Positions 29,913-41,578 of a stretch of 64,000 nt of DNA are shown here, one piece after another. The stretch spans positions 6,004,964 to 6,068,963 of the forward strand of contig NC_053112.1 in assembly GCF_010015445.1 (NCBI RefSeq). The letters are read 5' to 3'. The position numbers were made by a program, and so were the translations under genes. Origin of the DNA: Perca fluviatilis. Lineage: Eukaryota; Chordata; Actinopteri; Perciformes; Percidae. The notes under the pieces were generated by a model, which had not been told where the DNA came from, did no database searches, and saw only the letters and a program-made list of their open reading frames with translations. Positions within the stretch are counted from its first letter, which is position 1, and every line of letters starts with the position of its first letter.

Positions 29913-29914
<2 letters not shown>

Positions 29915-30009
<95 letters not shown>
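29915..30009. repeat. (GT)n microsatellite
   Basis: About 95 bp of GT, followed by the triplicated GCTCAAGGCTGC module. Confidence 0.97.
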
Positions 30010-30010
<1 letters not shown>

Positions 30011-30247
30011 GCTCAAGGCTGCAACGTTCATTATAACCACAACAACAACATCCCGATGATTCAGGTTTTTGGTCTTGTTGTGACCCTTTATAGTAAATCA
30101 GTGTGTGAGTCAGCACAGGTAGAGTTTAGAGAGACTAAATATATGTGCGCCTGCTCTACCCACTGAGCCAACCCGGCCACGGCACAGGTAGAGTTTACCG
30201 GAGTTACAACAGTTCCTTTTGAAAGAATGATGTTTCTTTCTCAAATT
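30010..30247. repeat. Triplicated module, copy 2
   Basis: Aligns with 20129-20481, with the SINE shortened to GCGCCTGCTCTACCCACTGA. It ends at the hAT target CTCAAATT. Confidence 0.75.
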
Positions 30248-30789
30248 CAGAGGTGTCAAGTAACAAAGTACAAATACTTTGTTACCTTACTTAAGTAGAA
30301 ATTTGGGGTATCTATACTTTACTGGAGTAATTATTTTACAGCAGACTTTTTACTTCTACTCCTTACATTTTCACGCAATTATCTGTACTTTCTACTCCTT
30401 ACATTTTAAAAATAGACTCGTTACTCCTATTTCAGTTCGCCTTGTTTTCATCCCGGCTTGTCATCATTCAAAAACACACACACACAAAAAAAACCTATCC
30501 AGATAAATCACTCCATCCGGAGACAGTGAATGTGATTGTGGTTGGATGAGAAGTATAAACATATACCATTCTGACACCCTATTGATTTGTACACCTGCAC
30601 AGACCCGGTGCTAATACGGCACCGGTGCCTTAACGACCGTTATCTACCGGACCAAATAGCAACTCGGATTTCGGTGCCTTATTTAGATGGCACTTACATG
30701 CCTGCGCTTCTCTCTGATGCTCCGAAAACAGACGTTAGAGGGAACTGAAACATCGCTGCACGGGACGCTAGTTACAGTAACACTCCACT

Positions 30790-31200
30790 CGACAGCAGGT
30801 AACGTTAGCCTACCGTTAGCTAGTTAACACTACACTTGACAGCAGGTAACGTTAGCCTACCGTTAGCTAGTTAACGCTACACCTGACAGCAGGTAACGTT
30901 AGCCTACCGTTAGCTAGTTAACACTACACTTGACAGCAGGTAACGTTAGCCTACCGTTAGCTAGTTAACACTACACTCGACAGCAGGTAACGTTAGCCTA
31001 CCGTTAGCTAGTTAACACTACACTTGACAGCAGGTAACGTTAGCCTACCGTTAGCTAGTTAACACTACACTTGACAGCAGGTAACGGTTAGCCTACCGTT
31101 AGCTAGTTAACACTACACTCGACAGCAGGTAACGTTAGCCTACCGTTAGCTAGTTAACACTACACTTGACAGCAGGTAACATTAGCCTACCGTTAGCTAG
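30790..31200. repeat. 47-bp minisatellite, about 9 copies
   Basis: Unit starts GACAGCAGGTAACGTTAGCC and continues TACCGTTAGCTAGTTAACAC then TACACTT. Copies begin at about 30791, 30838, 30885, 30932, 30979, 31026, 31073, 31121 and 31168, with only point changes (CTCGAC/CTTGAC) and one inserted G. Near-identity means recent expansion. Confidence 0.95.
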
Positions 31201-31372
31201 CAGCTGGAGTAAACACGGTTAAAATGCTGACAGCTAAACGGTGTAAAAGTGTGTCTGTATTTCACTGGAGAGGATTCTAACACTAGACTGTAGCTGCCGT
31301 TGTGTGAAAAACAACACAGACTCAGCCTGAAATAAGGTATTTTAATAAGTTATTACATTTTTAATAAATCAT

Positions 31373-32499
31373 TTAAGACGCTCCAGCTGATCCAGAATGC
31401 TGCAGCACGTGTTCTGACGAGAACTAAGAGAAGAGATCATATTTCTCCTGTATTAGCTTCTCTGCATTGGCTTCCTGTGAAATCTAGGATCGAATTTAAA
31501 ATCCTCCTCCTGACTTACAAAGCTCTAAATGGTCAAGCACCATCATACCTAGAAGAGCTCTTAGTACCTTATTGTCCCACTAGGGCACTGCGCTCCCGGA
31601 ATGCGGGGCTACTCGTGGTTCCTAGAGTCTCTGGAAGTAGACTGGGGGCCAGGGCCTTCAGCTATCAGGCTCCGCTTCTGTGGAACCAGCTCCCAGTCTG
31701 GGTTCGAGGGGCAGACACCGTCGCCACATTTAAGAGTAAACTGAAAACTCTCCTCTTTGACAAAGCTTATAGTTAGGGAGTGAGGAGTTGCAGCGTCCAC
31801 CTAACCCGGCCCACCTGCTTCTCCTCGTAGTTAGTTATGCTATTACAATTCTAGACTGCAGGGGAGGCTGTTTCCTTCCTATGACACACTGAGCTGCTCT
31901 CTCTTCTCTACTTGTTACTTCTGTATGCATCCTGTCCCAGAATTGCTTGTTACTAATCTAGCTCTGGGGAGTTTACTCCCCGGAGTCCTTATGTTTCTTC
32001 TTGCAATTCCCGCGGGCCGCCGCGGCCCCTGCTGCGTCCGCTGCATCCACCCATGCTCTGCAGCGCCACGCTACATCCAACGCGCTCCTGCTCTGATGTT
32101 CCTATGCACAGAGTAGTCTGGATCCGTTATAGGGGACTGCACTACTCAGTATGACACGATGTGCCCTGCTATGACATGAACTTCCACGATAACCTTGACG
32201 TCACTGTGACCTTTAATGTGACTATTATCGCCACTGTTCATCACACCCCCCAACCCGCCCGTCAGACACCGCTACCAAGAGTCTGGGTCTGCCGAGGTTT
32301 CTTCCTAAAAGGGAGTTTTTCCTCGCCACTGTCGCGATAGCCACTGCTAATGCTTGCTCTTGATGGAATTACTGTAATTGTTGGGGTTTTGGAAATTATA
32401 GAGTGTGGTCTAGACCTACTCTATCTGTAAAGTGTCTCGAGATAACTTTTGTTATGATTTGATACTATAAATAAATTGAAATTGAAATTGAAATTTAAT
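31373..32499 (+). mobile_element. LINE (L2/Rex-like) 3' fragment
   Basis: 5'-truncated copy starting within the reverse transcriptase C-terminal region: LQLIQNAAARVLTRT, LASLHWLPVKSRIEFK and ALNGQAPSYLEELL, then to LLFDKAYS at 31776. A 3' UTR of about 720 bp follows, ending in ATAAATTGAAATTGAAATTG repeats. The reading frame to the stop is open but lacks the catalytic domain. A reverse-oriented piece of the same tail lies at 52676-52742. Confidence 0.85.
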
Positions 32500-32622
32500 T
32501 GAATTTTGACCCTGTGGCCTTAGCAATACACAAGCCGTTCTTTAATGTCGCCTTGTGCTCCTTCATCAACTTTTTATTGTTTTATATTTTTGAACAGACA
32601 AATACAATTGAACAAGGTGCTC

Positions 32623-32628
<6 letters not shown>

Positions 32629-32717
<89 letters not shown>

Positions 32718-32737
32718 AAGAGAGAAAAAAAAAGAGA
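32629..32737. repeat. A-rich tract
   Basis: More than 90 A with scattered G. Could be a retroposed tail or simple-sequence growth inside the hAT. Confidence 0.9.
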
Positions 32738-32979
32738 GAAGAGATGTGTCACCCTTTTCAGCCCTTCTGAGTTTGCATGTATGACTTTAATATAACATTA
32801 TTATAGTCATTATGGCCTTTAGAAAAATGTTTTTTTGTGGAGGTGGGGTTTTGTCCTTAATGGCATTTTTTCCCCTTACATTACTTTCACTTTTATACTT
32901 TAAGTAGTTTTGAAACCCTAGTATCTGTACTTCTACTTGAGTAATGAATGTGAATACTTTCGACACCTCTGGTCAAATT

Positions 32980-33300
32980 ATTTATTATTATAACTCTAAA
33001 AAGTGTTCAGGTGTCACATAAACCTCCCTGTTGTCAGCTTTGTGACGATGCATTTTCCAGCCGATCCAAGAAGCTTTTTAAAGCCTTTTTGTTTTTTGCT
33101 TTAAGAAGGAGAAGTTTCTCACCAATTAATCCTTTAGATTATATTATCAACACATCTGGAGATACGTGGTTTTCACTGGACAGGAAGGGGATGAACAACT
33201 GTCAGACTAAAGTAGTGGAGTAAAAAGTACTATATGTACCTCTGAGATGTAGAGGAGTACAAGTAGAAAGTAGCCCAACATGGACATACTCAAGTAATCA
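32980..33300. repeat. Triplicated module with empty Tc1 site
   Basis: Continues the module after the hAT. GAGATGTAGAGGAGTAC (TA at 33250-33251) is the pre-insertion site of the Tc1 at 20752-22388. Confidence 0.85.
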
Positions 33301-33369
33301 CATTACTTGAGTAAATTTACTTTAGGTGCAATTCCTGTTGCTCCGTGTGTGTGTGTGTGTGTGTGTGTG

Positions 33370-33402
<33 letters not shown>

Positions 33403-33679
33403 TGTTTGTGTGTGTTGTGTGTGTGTGTTTGTGTTTTGTGTGTGTGTGTGTTTGTGTTTGTGTGTTTTGTGTGTGTGTGTGTGTGTGTTGTTGTGTGTGT
33501 GTGTGTGTGTGTGTGTTTGTGTGTGTGTGTTGTGTTGCTCAAGGCTGCATCGTTCATTATAACTAGAACAACAACATCCCGATGATTCAGGTTTTTGGGC
33601 TTGTTCTGACCCTTTATAGTAAATCAGTGTGTGAGTCAGCACAGGTAGAGTTTAGAGACTAAATATATGTGCGGGGGGG

Positions 33680-33712
<33 letters not shown>

Positions 33713-33713
33713 G

Positions 33714-33767
<54 letters not shown>

Positions 33768-33768
<1 letters not shown>

Positions 33769-33890
33769 CGCCGTGTATGTGTGCGCGTATTTGGTCTGAA
33801 GACGTGGTAAACGCGCCTCGCGGTCTTTCTGTCAGCCAGTCGGTGGATCAGCGCGCGTGAAGAAGCAGCTTCAGGTCTGTATCACACACT
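33768..33890. repeat. CpG-rich segment, copy 1
   Basis: TTCGCCGTGTATGTGTGCGC, AACGCGCCTCGCGGTCTTTC and CAGTCGGTGGATCAGCGCGC. A second copy at 34177-34304 is over 90% alike by eye. It looks like a fragment of a GC-rich 5' exon or CpG island, but no frame or splice site supports a product. Confidence 0.55.
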
Positions 33891-33910
33891 AGTGTGTGTG
33901 TGTATGTAGG

Positions 33911-33951
<41 letters not shown>

Positions 33952-33972
33952 TGTGTGTTGTTATTGTGTTTT

Positions 33973-34077
<105 letters not shown>

Positions 34078-34139
34078 ACGCGCCCTCGCGTGTGTGAGTG
34101 TGTGTGTGTGTGCAGGGAGTGAGAGTGAGTGTGTGCGTG

Positions 34140-34176
<37 letters not shown>

Positions 34177-34178
<2 letters not shown>

Positions 34179-34304
34179 CGCCGTGTGTGTGTGCGCGTGT
34201 CAGGTCTGAAGACGTGGTGAACGCGCCTCGCGGTCTCTCTGTCAGCCAGTCGGTGGATCAGCGCGCGTGAAGGATCAGCTTCAGGTCTGTATCACACACT
34301 ATGA
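34177..34304. repeat. CpG-rich segment, copy 2
   Basis: Duplicate of 33768-33890, separated by GT tracts, continuing into TATCACACACTATGATCTCC. The following 34300-34620 is unique with several TGACGTCA-like sequences (for example AAATGACGTCATTT at about 34367 and TGTGACGTCAGC at 34405). Confidence 0.5.
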
Positions 34305-34715
34305 TCTCCTTTTATTTCTTATTCCCGCTCACAATTCAGACGGACACAACGTCACTTTATCTCTTAAATGACGTCATTTAACGGAATCATTTACCGGGAT
34401 CCTGTGTGACGTCAGCTGGAGAGGATCTTTAATCTGATTTGAGACATCTCTCTCATTACATGGAGATCTCAGCCTGGAAACTTTCTCCTCTTCGGAGCTC
34501 CAACCCTTTCTCTCCTGCAGTCTGCTAATGTCTTCATTTACTCAGTTACAGGAGGAGGATTAGTTATTCACATTAACACATATTTAATACCAAAGCGCGT
34601 GGACATCATTGATTTTCTGAGGATTGAAGTGTATGTGTGTGTGTGTGTGTGTGTGTGTTCAGATTCAGATATTTAATATCAAAGCGCATGGACATAATTT
34701 ATTTTCTGAGGATTG

Positions 34716-34785
<70 letters not shown>

Positions 34786-35278
34786 AATAGAGTCCGGATC
34801 GGGCTGAGTTTTTCTGTCCGAGCCCGGCCCGAGCCCGACACAGTTAAAATCTGATTTTTTTTTTTTGTCATACTAATGACCCATGTGTAGGCTACGTGTG
34901 TTTGTGTGGAAAGCTTTTATTAAACAGCTGTAGGAAGGCATTCAGAAATGTCAACAGATGAGAGCATCAGCGCACACGGGGCAACAAGCGCGCGTTAATC
35001 AGCTGTTAAAATATTAAGTGTGTTAATCTCTCTTGATCGCTTCGTTTCCGACCGTGGTCAGAGAACCAGGAGACCTCCAGGGCCGACGTTATCACGTGAA
35101 TAACGTCGGGGTTAAAATCACGTCTCTGGTGAGACAATGAATGAGCTTGGCTTTCAGTCGGACACCACACACACTGGGTACAAAACTTAAACTTATTCCA
35201 CCAACTCTGCATCTACAACACGTCTGCTTCCTCTTTCTCTATCTCTCTTCTGGCCACTTTCCACACTGTGTTTGTGTA

Positions 35279-35380
<102 letters not shown>

Positions 35381-35689
35381 TCGTGTATGTGTGGTGACAT
35401 TTTGGACAAATTATCATTAAATGTAGGAATTACAAATGGCATAAACTGGATTTTGTAGAGTTCTAATACAGTTAGAGATGAATATTATGTGTTAAACATC
35501 AGACGAGTCAGTGGAAGACTTCACTGCGATGATAGCAGAGTTGTCTGACTGACTGACGTCGTTTTAAATTTATATTAAAAGTAACTGCAGTTCTATTTTA
35601 TTGCTTTTGTATATTAAATCATTACATTTTGGTGTCTTTATTGACGCTAAAAGTCTCTTTTACAGTGCCATATCTGCTGCATTCCATAC

Positions 35690-36010
35690 AGACGCTGAAG
35701 GGAGATTTTTGCGTTGTATCTGACGCTGAGAGACACTGACCAAGCATCTGTATTGGGAGTGAGAACCGGTTGGAAAGAACAGCAAATTCTCCTACAAGAA
35801 GCTGGAAATGTTTTGCTTAAAAATGACTGAAAATGATGAATCTATTATCAAAATAGTTTTAGGATTAAAATTTTGACCGGTCCCTGCAGCGCTACAGTTT
35901 TTATAAGCTATCGATTAATGGAGAAAATAATCAGGAGGACTTTTACACTGTGGTATTAGTACTTTTACTTTGTGAATCCCTCCAGCTCTGTTGTCCTTTG
36001 ATCAGCGGTG
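35690..36010. repeat. Paralogue of 22443-22800
   Basis: GACGCTGAAGGGAGATTTTT, GGTTGGAAAGAACAGCAAAT and CAGCTCTGTTGTCCTTTGATC correspond in order to the unit 4 sequence. Confidence 0.75.
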
Positions 36011-36690
36011 ATATCTGATTCAGCCGCACGGTGCAGTTTGGTAAAAAGCTCTTTTGTCGGTGAAGTTAAAGAGTTTTTCAGAAGTGAGAGCTGGGACGCA
36101 ACATTCCTCAACCTGCGGACAAATCTAACAAGTAGACTACACAAACGCTGTAACCTGGCAACGCCATCAGCAGAACTATGAAAATTATGCATCAAAAACA
36201 TTTCTGAAGTTACACGGAGCTGCCCAATCTCCTAACAAGGGTGTGTGTGTGTGTATCACAGCCTGATATATTGTAGAAACACATCAGTGAGTCACACTGT
36301 TGTTCCTTCATCACCATGAACACACACACACACACACACACACACACCATCCCGCTAAATTAGCTCATACTCACTAGAGCGCCAAATGTGGATTAATCCG
36401 CCGCTGAAAACAAATACACTATGCTTTTTAATGGCAACCTTTGAGACAGTGTGACTGGCGTAAAACGCCCACATGAATCTTTGTTCAAGCAGCATATTAA
36501 GACTCATATTAATGTTTCTAGTGGCGCCGTCCTCTAGTGGAAGTAGTAGTTATGACGTGTGCAAAGCAGGAAGTAAGGTGAGGAAGTATAAGAGCGCCAA
36601 ATGTCCTGGTAAGGAGGCAGGTTGGGGCGTTGGATGGGTCAAACAGGACTTTGACCCAAGAGAACAGGGTTTGTGTCCGGTTTGAACATC
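36011..36690. other. Gene-less stretch with tRNA-like repeat fragment
   Basis: Contains short (CA)n at 36319-36347. At 36610-36683, GGGTCAAACAGGACTTTGAC and AGAACAGGGTTTGTGTCCGG resemble the tRNA-like core of the MITE at 23491. No gene. Confidence 0.45.
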
Positions 36691-36737
36691 CTCCACAATC
36701 ACTGCTGGTGAAAACAAACATTTCCTCCTGTCACTCC

Positions 36738-36790
36738 TTCACATTAAAAGCATCCAACTTGTGAAACACACAGGGAGCTTTTATTGTGAA
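36738..36790. repeat. Palindromic ATTAAA/AATAAA module
   Basis: TTCACATTAAAAGC and GCTTTTATTGTGAA. The minus-strand AATAAA is 1.1 kb past the stop of the TRIM gene at 37871, a distance like that in unit 3. Confidence 0.7.
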
Positions 36791-36957
36791 GCAGCCACAG
36801 GAAACACAATGTGCTCTTAATGAAATACAACTTCTGTGTAAACCAGCTTTTCTGTTCAGTGTTTGGTGTTCAAGTCACTGTTTACTCAGGCCTTGTGTTC
36901 AACAACTGGTTTATTTTACAGTTTTTATTTTACAATCACATATTTACAGATTTATTT

Positions 36958-37335
36958 TAGGGCTGCACAATTAATGGCAATTTTATCGAAATCGCAATAT
37001 GGACTAGTGCAATATCTAAATCGCAAGGGGGCACAATATTTGTTAAAGGCAAAATATGTGTCTAACCATTCGAAAATAGTATTGTATTGTGGTGCTGCAG
37101 AGACGCCCCGGCCTACAAATCATATCCTACAGACTAAAGAAAAAAATCTCTGTGTGGTTCAGATCCTTGCAAAAAAAAAAAATCACACTTCAATCTTTTT
37201 TTTGTTTTCATATTTTTCAATGAAAATGAGAATAATGATACAAAAATGATCATTCCCTTCAATATCATGAATCATATCGCAATCTTCAGTCAAAATAATC
37301 ACAATTAGATATTTTCCTAATATCGTGCAGCCCTA
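36958..37335. mobile_element. Non-autonomous hAT-like element
   Basis: 378 bp with ends TAGGGCTGCACAATTAATGG and ATATCGTGCAGCCCTA, flanked by ATTTATTT and ATTTCTTT (36950-36957, 37336-37343; one mismatch). The empty site is at 22918-22930. No transposase. Confidence 0.88.
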
Positions 37336-37870
37336 ATTTCTTTGACTCATAAACCATCTTACAGTATTCACAAAACAAATAACAATGGCCAAAGTGACCA
37401 TTAATTAACACTTTCCAAACAAATTAGAAACGTCCAATAACTTTTTATACCCGGTATAATAACGGCACATGCTGTGTTCTGTAGACACTATGGGATGTAA
37501 TAGGCCTTACTCTTTAATATAGCTTAATGACATAATGAAATATTCAGCAATATATTTTCTGTGGCTGCAAATTACATGTGTGCACAATTACCCAATTCCC
37601 TTTAGAAACATTAGTTAGTGATTTCTTGGAAGTGAAAAAAACATTTATAGGGTTAACAGAGATTTAAATAGATATGGTCTGATGCAGAGTTAGAGATTAA
37701 TGCATCAAATTAATGTGTTGACTTCTGTATTTAACGGGACACGTAATAATCAATCAAGTGTGAAGATCGAGCACCACACTAAACAGATTCTGTAGAATAT
37801 AAGATGCAAACTATATGTAAATATGTTCCCCTGAAATAAAATAAATCAATACACAAAACAAGATCAGTGA

Positions 37871-39517
37871 TTAGTTTACTCTGACAGGAGAGATGATCAG
37901 AGGGGCAGAGTTTTTACCATCATCATTAAGTCTAGGACTAAATAATGGGAAGAGTTTCTCAGTGAAGGAGCAGCCAGTAAAGGAGTAGATAAGAGCTGCA
38001 GCATCTACGTCATAAAAGGAGACCAGACCCTCCTCATAATCCACAAACACCCCCACCTTCTGAGGAGGAGACTTCAGAGAGAGAAGGACTGAAGGGTTAG
38101 CAGCAGCGTAGTACTCATTTCCATTTCTCAACACTATAGTCCAGTAACCATCCTCAGGGCTCAGTGTGATGTTTCCCTTCCTGTCGATCGACTCTCTGGC
38201 CACTCCTAAATCCCATTCAGTCTTTCTTTTAACTTGAACCTCAAAGTAAAATCTGCCTGAAGAGAAACTCTGCTTTCCTAAAACAAAAGCACAATAAGAA
38301 AATCTCTCTGGGTTGTCTGGGAGATTCTTCCTCACATCACCAAGACGTACTTGTTTCTTACCACGAGACAGGATGAGTTGAGGATGTGCTGTTTTAGGAT
38401 CAAGACTCAAATCCACTGCATACTGCTGGACCCTCTTCAGCTCAGACTCAGGGAGCAACTTCTTCATCTCTTTACTGAGTGTCTCCTCCAGCTGAGCCAC
38501 AGCTTTCACCACAGTACCCTCATATGATTGACGGACGTTGACCTCTGTCCAGTCCTTGGTGGGTGGAGGTTGTTGGATGTTTAGGGACTGGACACTCTGG
38601 AGAAGATGGAGGTGGTCTTCAGAGTGTGAGAGCTGCTCCACCTCAGTGCTTCTCTTCATCAGCTCAGAGATTTCCTGTTCCAGCTCTTTGATGAAAGCTT
38701 CGGCCTGTTTTTCTGTTGTTTTCTGCTTCTCTTTGATCGTGTTGATGAGCTCATTCAGGCCTCTCTCAACAGACTCCTTCAGAGAAGTGAAGACCTGAAC
38801 ACCTTCTGCTATCTCTCTGTCTGCCTCTTCCTCACTGAGGTCGACTGAGTGTTTGATCTCCTGAATCTTCAGTCGTCTCTTCTGGATCATCTGATGAATT
38901 TCAGCCTCTGTCTTCCCCAGCTCTGCCTTCTTTTCTTCATGTCCTTCTTTCAGAGGAACAACATCATGCATCTTGTGGTCTAAAACAGTGCAGAGCATGC
39001 AGACACATGTCTGGTCGGTCTTACAGAACAGCTCCAGAGGTTTATCGTGCTTTGTACACATCCTGCCTTCCAGGTTCTCCACAGGGTCGATCAGCTGATG
39101 TCTTTTCAGACCTGACATTATCAGATGAGGCTCCAGGTGAGTCTCACAGTAGGAGACCAGACACACCAGGCAGGACTTCAGGGCCTTCAGTTTGGTTCCA
39201 GTGCAGACGTCACAGGGAACTTCTCCTGGTTTGGACACTTGTTGCTCTGAGCTGCTGCTGCTGGCTTTCTGTTGAGCTGACTGTCTGAACTGAGCAACCA
39301 TCCCAGAGATGAAAGTATTGATGAGCAGCTCAGGTTTTGTGTTGAAAACCTTTTTACACATCGGACACAGGTACTGGTCATTAGTATTCCAGTGTTCATT
39401 GATGCAGTTTTTGCAGAAGTTGTGACCACATGATGTGGTGACAGGATCAGTGAACACATCCAGACAGATGGAGCACAGAAACTGATCTTCAGATTTCAGA
39501 TAGTTTTCAGCAGTCAT
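37871..39517 (-). CDS. Bloodthirsty-related TRIM protein, copy 5
   Basis: Intact 548-aa protein starting MTAENYLKSEDQFLC. RING C3HC4 (C15, C18, C30, H32, C35, C38, C51, C54), B-boxes about 102-131 and 154-184, coiled coil about 195-310, PRY/SPRY about 363-546. Inferred role: RING E3 ubiquitin ligase with SPRY-based target recognition. A longer frame reaching a Met 14 codons upstream is rejected because TTTGTGTAG, a splice acceptor (39521-39520), directly precedes ATATGACTGC. It pairs with the noncoding exon at 43314. Its PRY loop (SRGKKQVRLGD) matches that of broken copy 2 rather than copies 3 and 4, and FVLGKQSF and YYAAAN are its own. Residues LLINTF replace HVNTF after the RING. Confidence 0.93.
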   Translation of the reverse strand: MTAENYLKSEDQFLCSICLDVFTDPVTTSCGHNFCKNCINEHWNTNDQYLCPMCKKVFNTKPELLINTFISGMVAQFRQSAQQKASSSSSEQQVSKPGEVPCDVCTGTKLKALKSCLVCLVSYCETHLEPHLIMSGLKRHQLIDPVENLEGRMCTKHDKPLELFCKTDQTCVCMLCTVLDHKMHDVVPLKEGHEEKKAELGKTEAEIHQMIQKRRLKIQEIKHSVDLSEEEADREIAEGVQVFTSLKESVERGLNELINTIKEKQKTTEKQAEAFIKELEQEISELMKRSTEVEQLSHSEDHLHLLQSVQSLNIQQPPPTKDWTEVNVRQSYEGTVVKAVAQLEETLSKEMKKLLPESELKRVQQYAVDLSLDPKTAHPQLILSRGKKQVRLGDVRKNLPDNPERFSYCAFVLGKQSFSSGRFYFEVQVKRKTEWDLGVARESIDRKGNITLSPEDGYWTIVLRNGNEYYAAANPSVLLSLKSPPQKVGVFVDYEEGLVSFYDVDAAALIYSFTGCSFTEKLFPLFSPRLNDDGKNSAPLIISPVRVN

Positions 39518-39711
39518 ATCTACACAAAGGGTTAAAGAAAATACAAAGAATTTATTCATAGTCTTTTTGTTTTTTAAAGAAGTGTGATTTCTGCTATTTT
39601 AAATATATTAACTTGCTCCTATAGCTGTTAGCCACTACAACCATTTAATCTTTGCTGACAAGCTGAAGCTCGCAGAATAGGTCCAGACCTTTTTGTGTAG
39701 ACGTTTAAATA

Positions 39712-40900
39712 ACAGCCATAGACTGTTAAAATGATGGACGGAGCTTCCGGGCCTGAAAAGTGAAGCCAAAGCTGAAAGCTGCAGTCTATCTAATTTCCGA
39801 CTCCACTGGCTTCAAAAAGAATTACATTTTCATAATGAGTTTATGGTCTCAATCGCTAGTTTTCAAGTTTTCTTCAACACAGCATGATTTTCAGTTAGTA
39901 AATGATGGTCCCATTTATTTTAAAACAGACAATAAGCAGGGGATGATTTAGGACCTGTCAATCAGGACAGAGGCTTAGCAATGCTAACTATGCTAACACT
40001 GGGGACATTAAAATAGACCTCAACTTGTTATTGGGGTGTTGCCTATGTTTTCATCTTAAACTTTGACCCTCTCACTGTGTGTTTTCACAAAGTTAATTGG
40101 AACATTTTGGACAGCTAAAAATGTCTTGTTTTTCTGCCAACCAGGCTAGCGTTAGGGAAAGTTTGCAGATTGTCTGTGCTACCGTACGTGCACATCAATA
40201 TTGGCAGGTCCACAATAAGAGTGTAGCAACTCCAGACCACATGGTGGTGGTAATGCGTCTCTAAGTCATGACTTTTCACCTGCAGTGAGGTTATAATAAT
40301 TTCTTTGGTTAATGTGTTAACACCATAGATTGTTAATATTAATGGACAGAGCACGTGTGACATCACCCATTGGTTTGTGGAGATCTGCTATGAGTCGTCG
40401 AGTTTGCCGTTACGGGCGCAGCCATCTTGGTTGCGGATGTGAGGATTTTAGACGAGAGGGAGGAGAGAGGGAGGAGCCATAGACTGTTGGGCGCTATCTG
40501 TGATGTTAGCTGAGAGTTGGCAACACTGCTTACACTCTACGTTACGTTACACACTTTCACTGGAAATCTGGATGCAACTGCTGCTGAAAGCCTACATAAT
40601 TCGAGGTAAGATTTAGCTTCGCTAGGTTTTAAATATATCTTTGTCCCATAGTTATATCACATATAAAGACAGGCCGTGAACTGTCAATCACATGATAGCC
40701 ACGCCCTAAAACACCCCTTGCTTTATTGCCAATATAATAACCATAATTCAAAAAATTAACATCACTCTGTATTGCAGAAGACTAAAAACTAGCAATTGAG
40801 ACCATAAAGTCATTATGGAAATGTTCACTGAGGTAATAAATCAAGGGAGAAGTGGGTCACTTTCTCACAGACTTCTACAGCACATTCTGCTTCGTCTTTT
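39712..40900. mobile_element. Repeat with long inverted arms
   Basis: TTTATGGTCTCAATCGCTAG at 39840 is mirrored by CTAGCAATTGAGACCATAAA at 40788, and CATAGACTGTTAAAATGATGG resembles a second start at 40324 and 40470. It is probably a composite of DNA-transposon copies. The termini and target duplication could not be fixed. Confidence 0.5.
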
Positions 40901-41339
40901 TCAGCTCACTTCTTTCGGTGGCTTGAATCCGAAATGTTTCCATATCAGAGGCACAGTTTTTTGTTTTTTTTTGAGACTACCTCTGCCCTATATCATCTCA
41001 TCAGCCCCCAAAAAACCTTCTAGTAAACAACCAAGATGTGCCATTCCCCATCCCACCGCTACTGAAATGTTATCTCCTATCACGGCCTTCAGACACTCTA
41101 GTTTATTCATTAGTAAACAAACATTATGTTGATCACTTTGTAGTCTACAGTAAATGAAGCTTCATCATACTGAAGCTAATGTTAGCCTCCAAATAAATGT
41201 AGCAAGCTTAAGCTACAGCAACATGGGAAAAGTCTGTTTGGCGGTGATCCTCAGCAGTTTTATTTCAGACTTCAGCAGAAAGCTCAGCTATGCTTGAGCT
41301 TAAGAAATGCTATGGGAAATCTAGCTTGTGTGGCTACTT

Positions 41340-41578
41340 AACACTTGCACATACAGTACTTCACTTGCAAATGTGAAGTATTTATGTACTGTATGTGCAA
41401 GTGAAGTATATATGTACAGTATGTTTGTGCAAGTGAAGTATATATGTACTGTATGTATGTGCAAGTCTTTAGTACCAGTATATACTGTATTTATGTGCAA
41501 TGAAAGTACATACAGTATGTTCTGCATGTGCAAGTGTTTAGTACCAGTATAGAGTATATGTGTGTGCAAGTGAAGTAT
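41340..41578. repeat. Tandem repeat of GTGCAAGTGAAGTATATATG type
   Basis: Six to seven imperfect units of about 30-40 bp containing TGCAAGTGAAGTA and TGTACTGTATGT. Short ORFs on both strands across it have no biological meaning. Confidence 0.85.

Larger units (their letters stand above)
30248..32971. mobile_element. hAT-like composite element (2.7 kb)
   Basis: Ends CAGAGGTGTCAAGTAAC and CGACACCTCTG, flanked by CTCAAATT (30240-30247) and GTCAAATT (32972-32979), 7 of 8 matching. The uninterrupted site is at 20474-20481. Subterminal TACTTTGTTACC and CTTAAGTAG repeats lie at both ends. It carries a 47-bp minisatellite, a LINE 3' fragment and an A-rich tract instead of a transposase. Confidence 0.87.
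36691..37870 (-). repeat. Downstream module of TRIM unit 5, with hAT insertion
   Basis: Aligns with 8835-9300: CTCCACAATCACTGCTGGTG, the ATTAAA/AATAAA hairpin (36738-36790), AACCAGCTTTTCTGTTC. It is interrupted by the hAT at 36958-37335, then diverges toward the stop codon. The 3' part (37740-37870) matches 1-108 upstream of the copy 1 fragment. Confidence 0.7.

Noticed and set aside
30790..31200. CRISPR-like array
   Set aside because: The whole 47-bp unit is repeated with no variable spacers, inside a fish transposon; it is a minisatellite.
31477..31776. Host gene encoding a 99-aa protein
   Set aside because: The sequence is the C-terminal tail of a LINE reverse transcriptase, followed by the LINE 3' tail.
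32499..32795. Lys-rich ORFs over the A-tract at 32629
   Set aside because: Simple sequence inside a hAT element.
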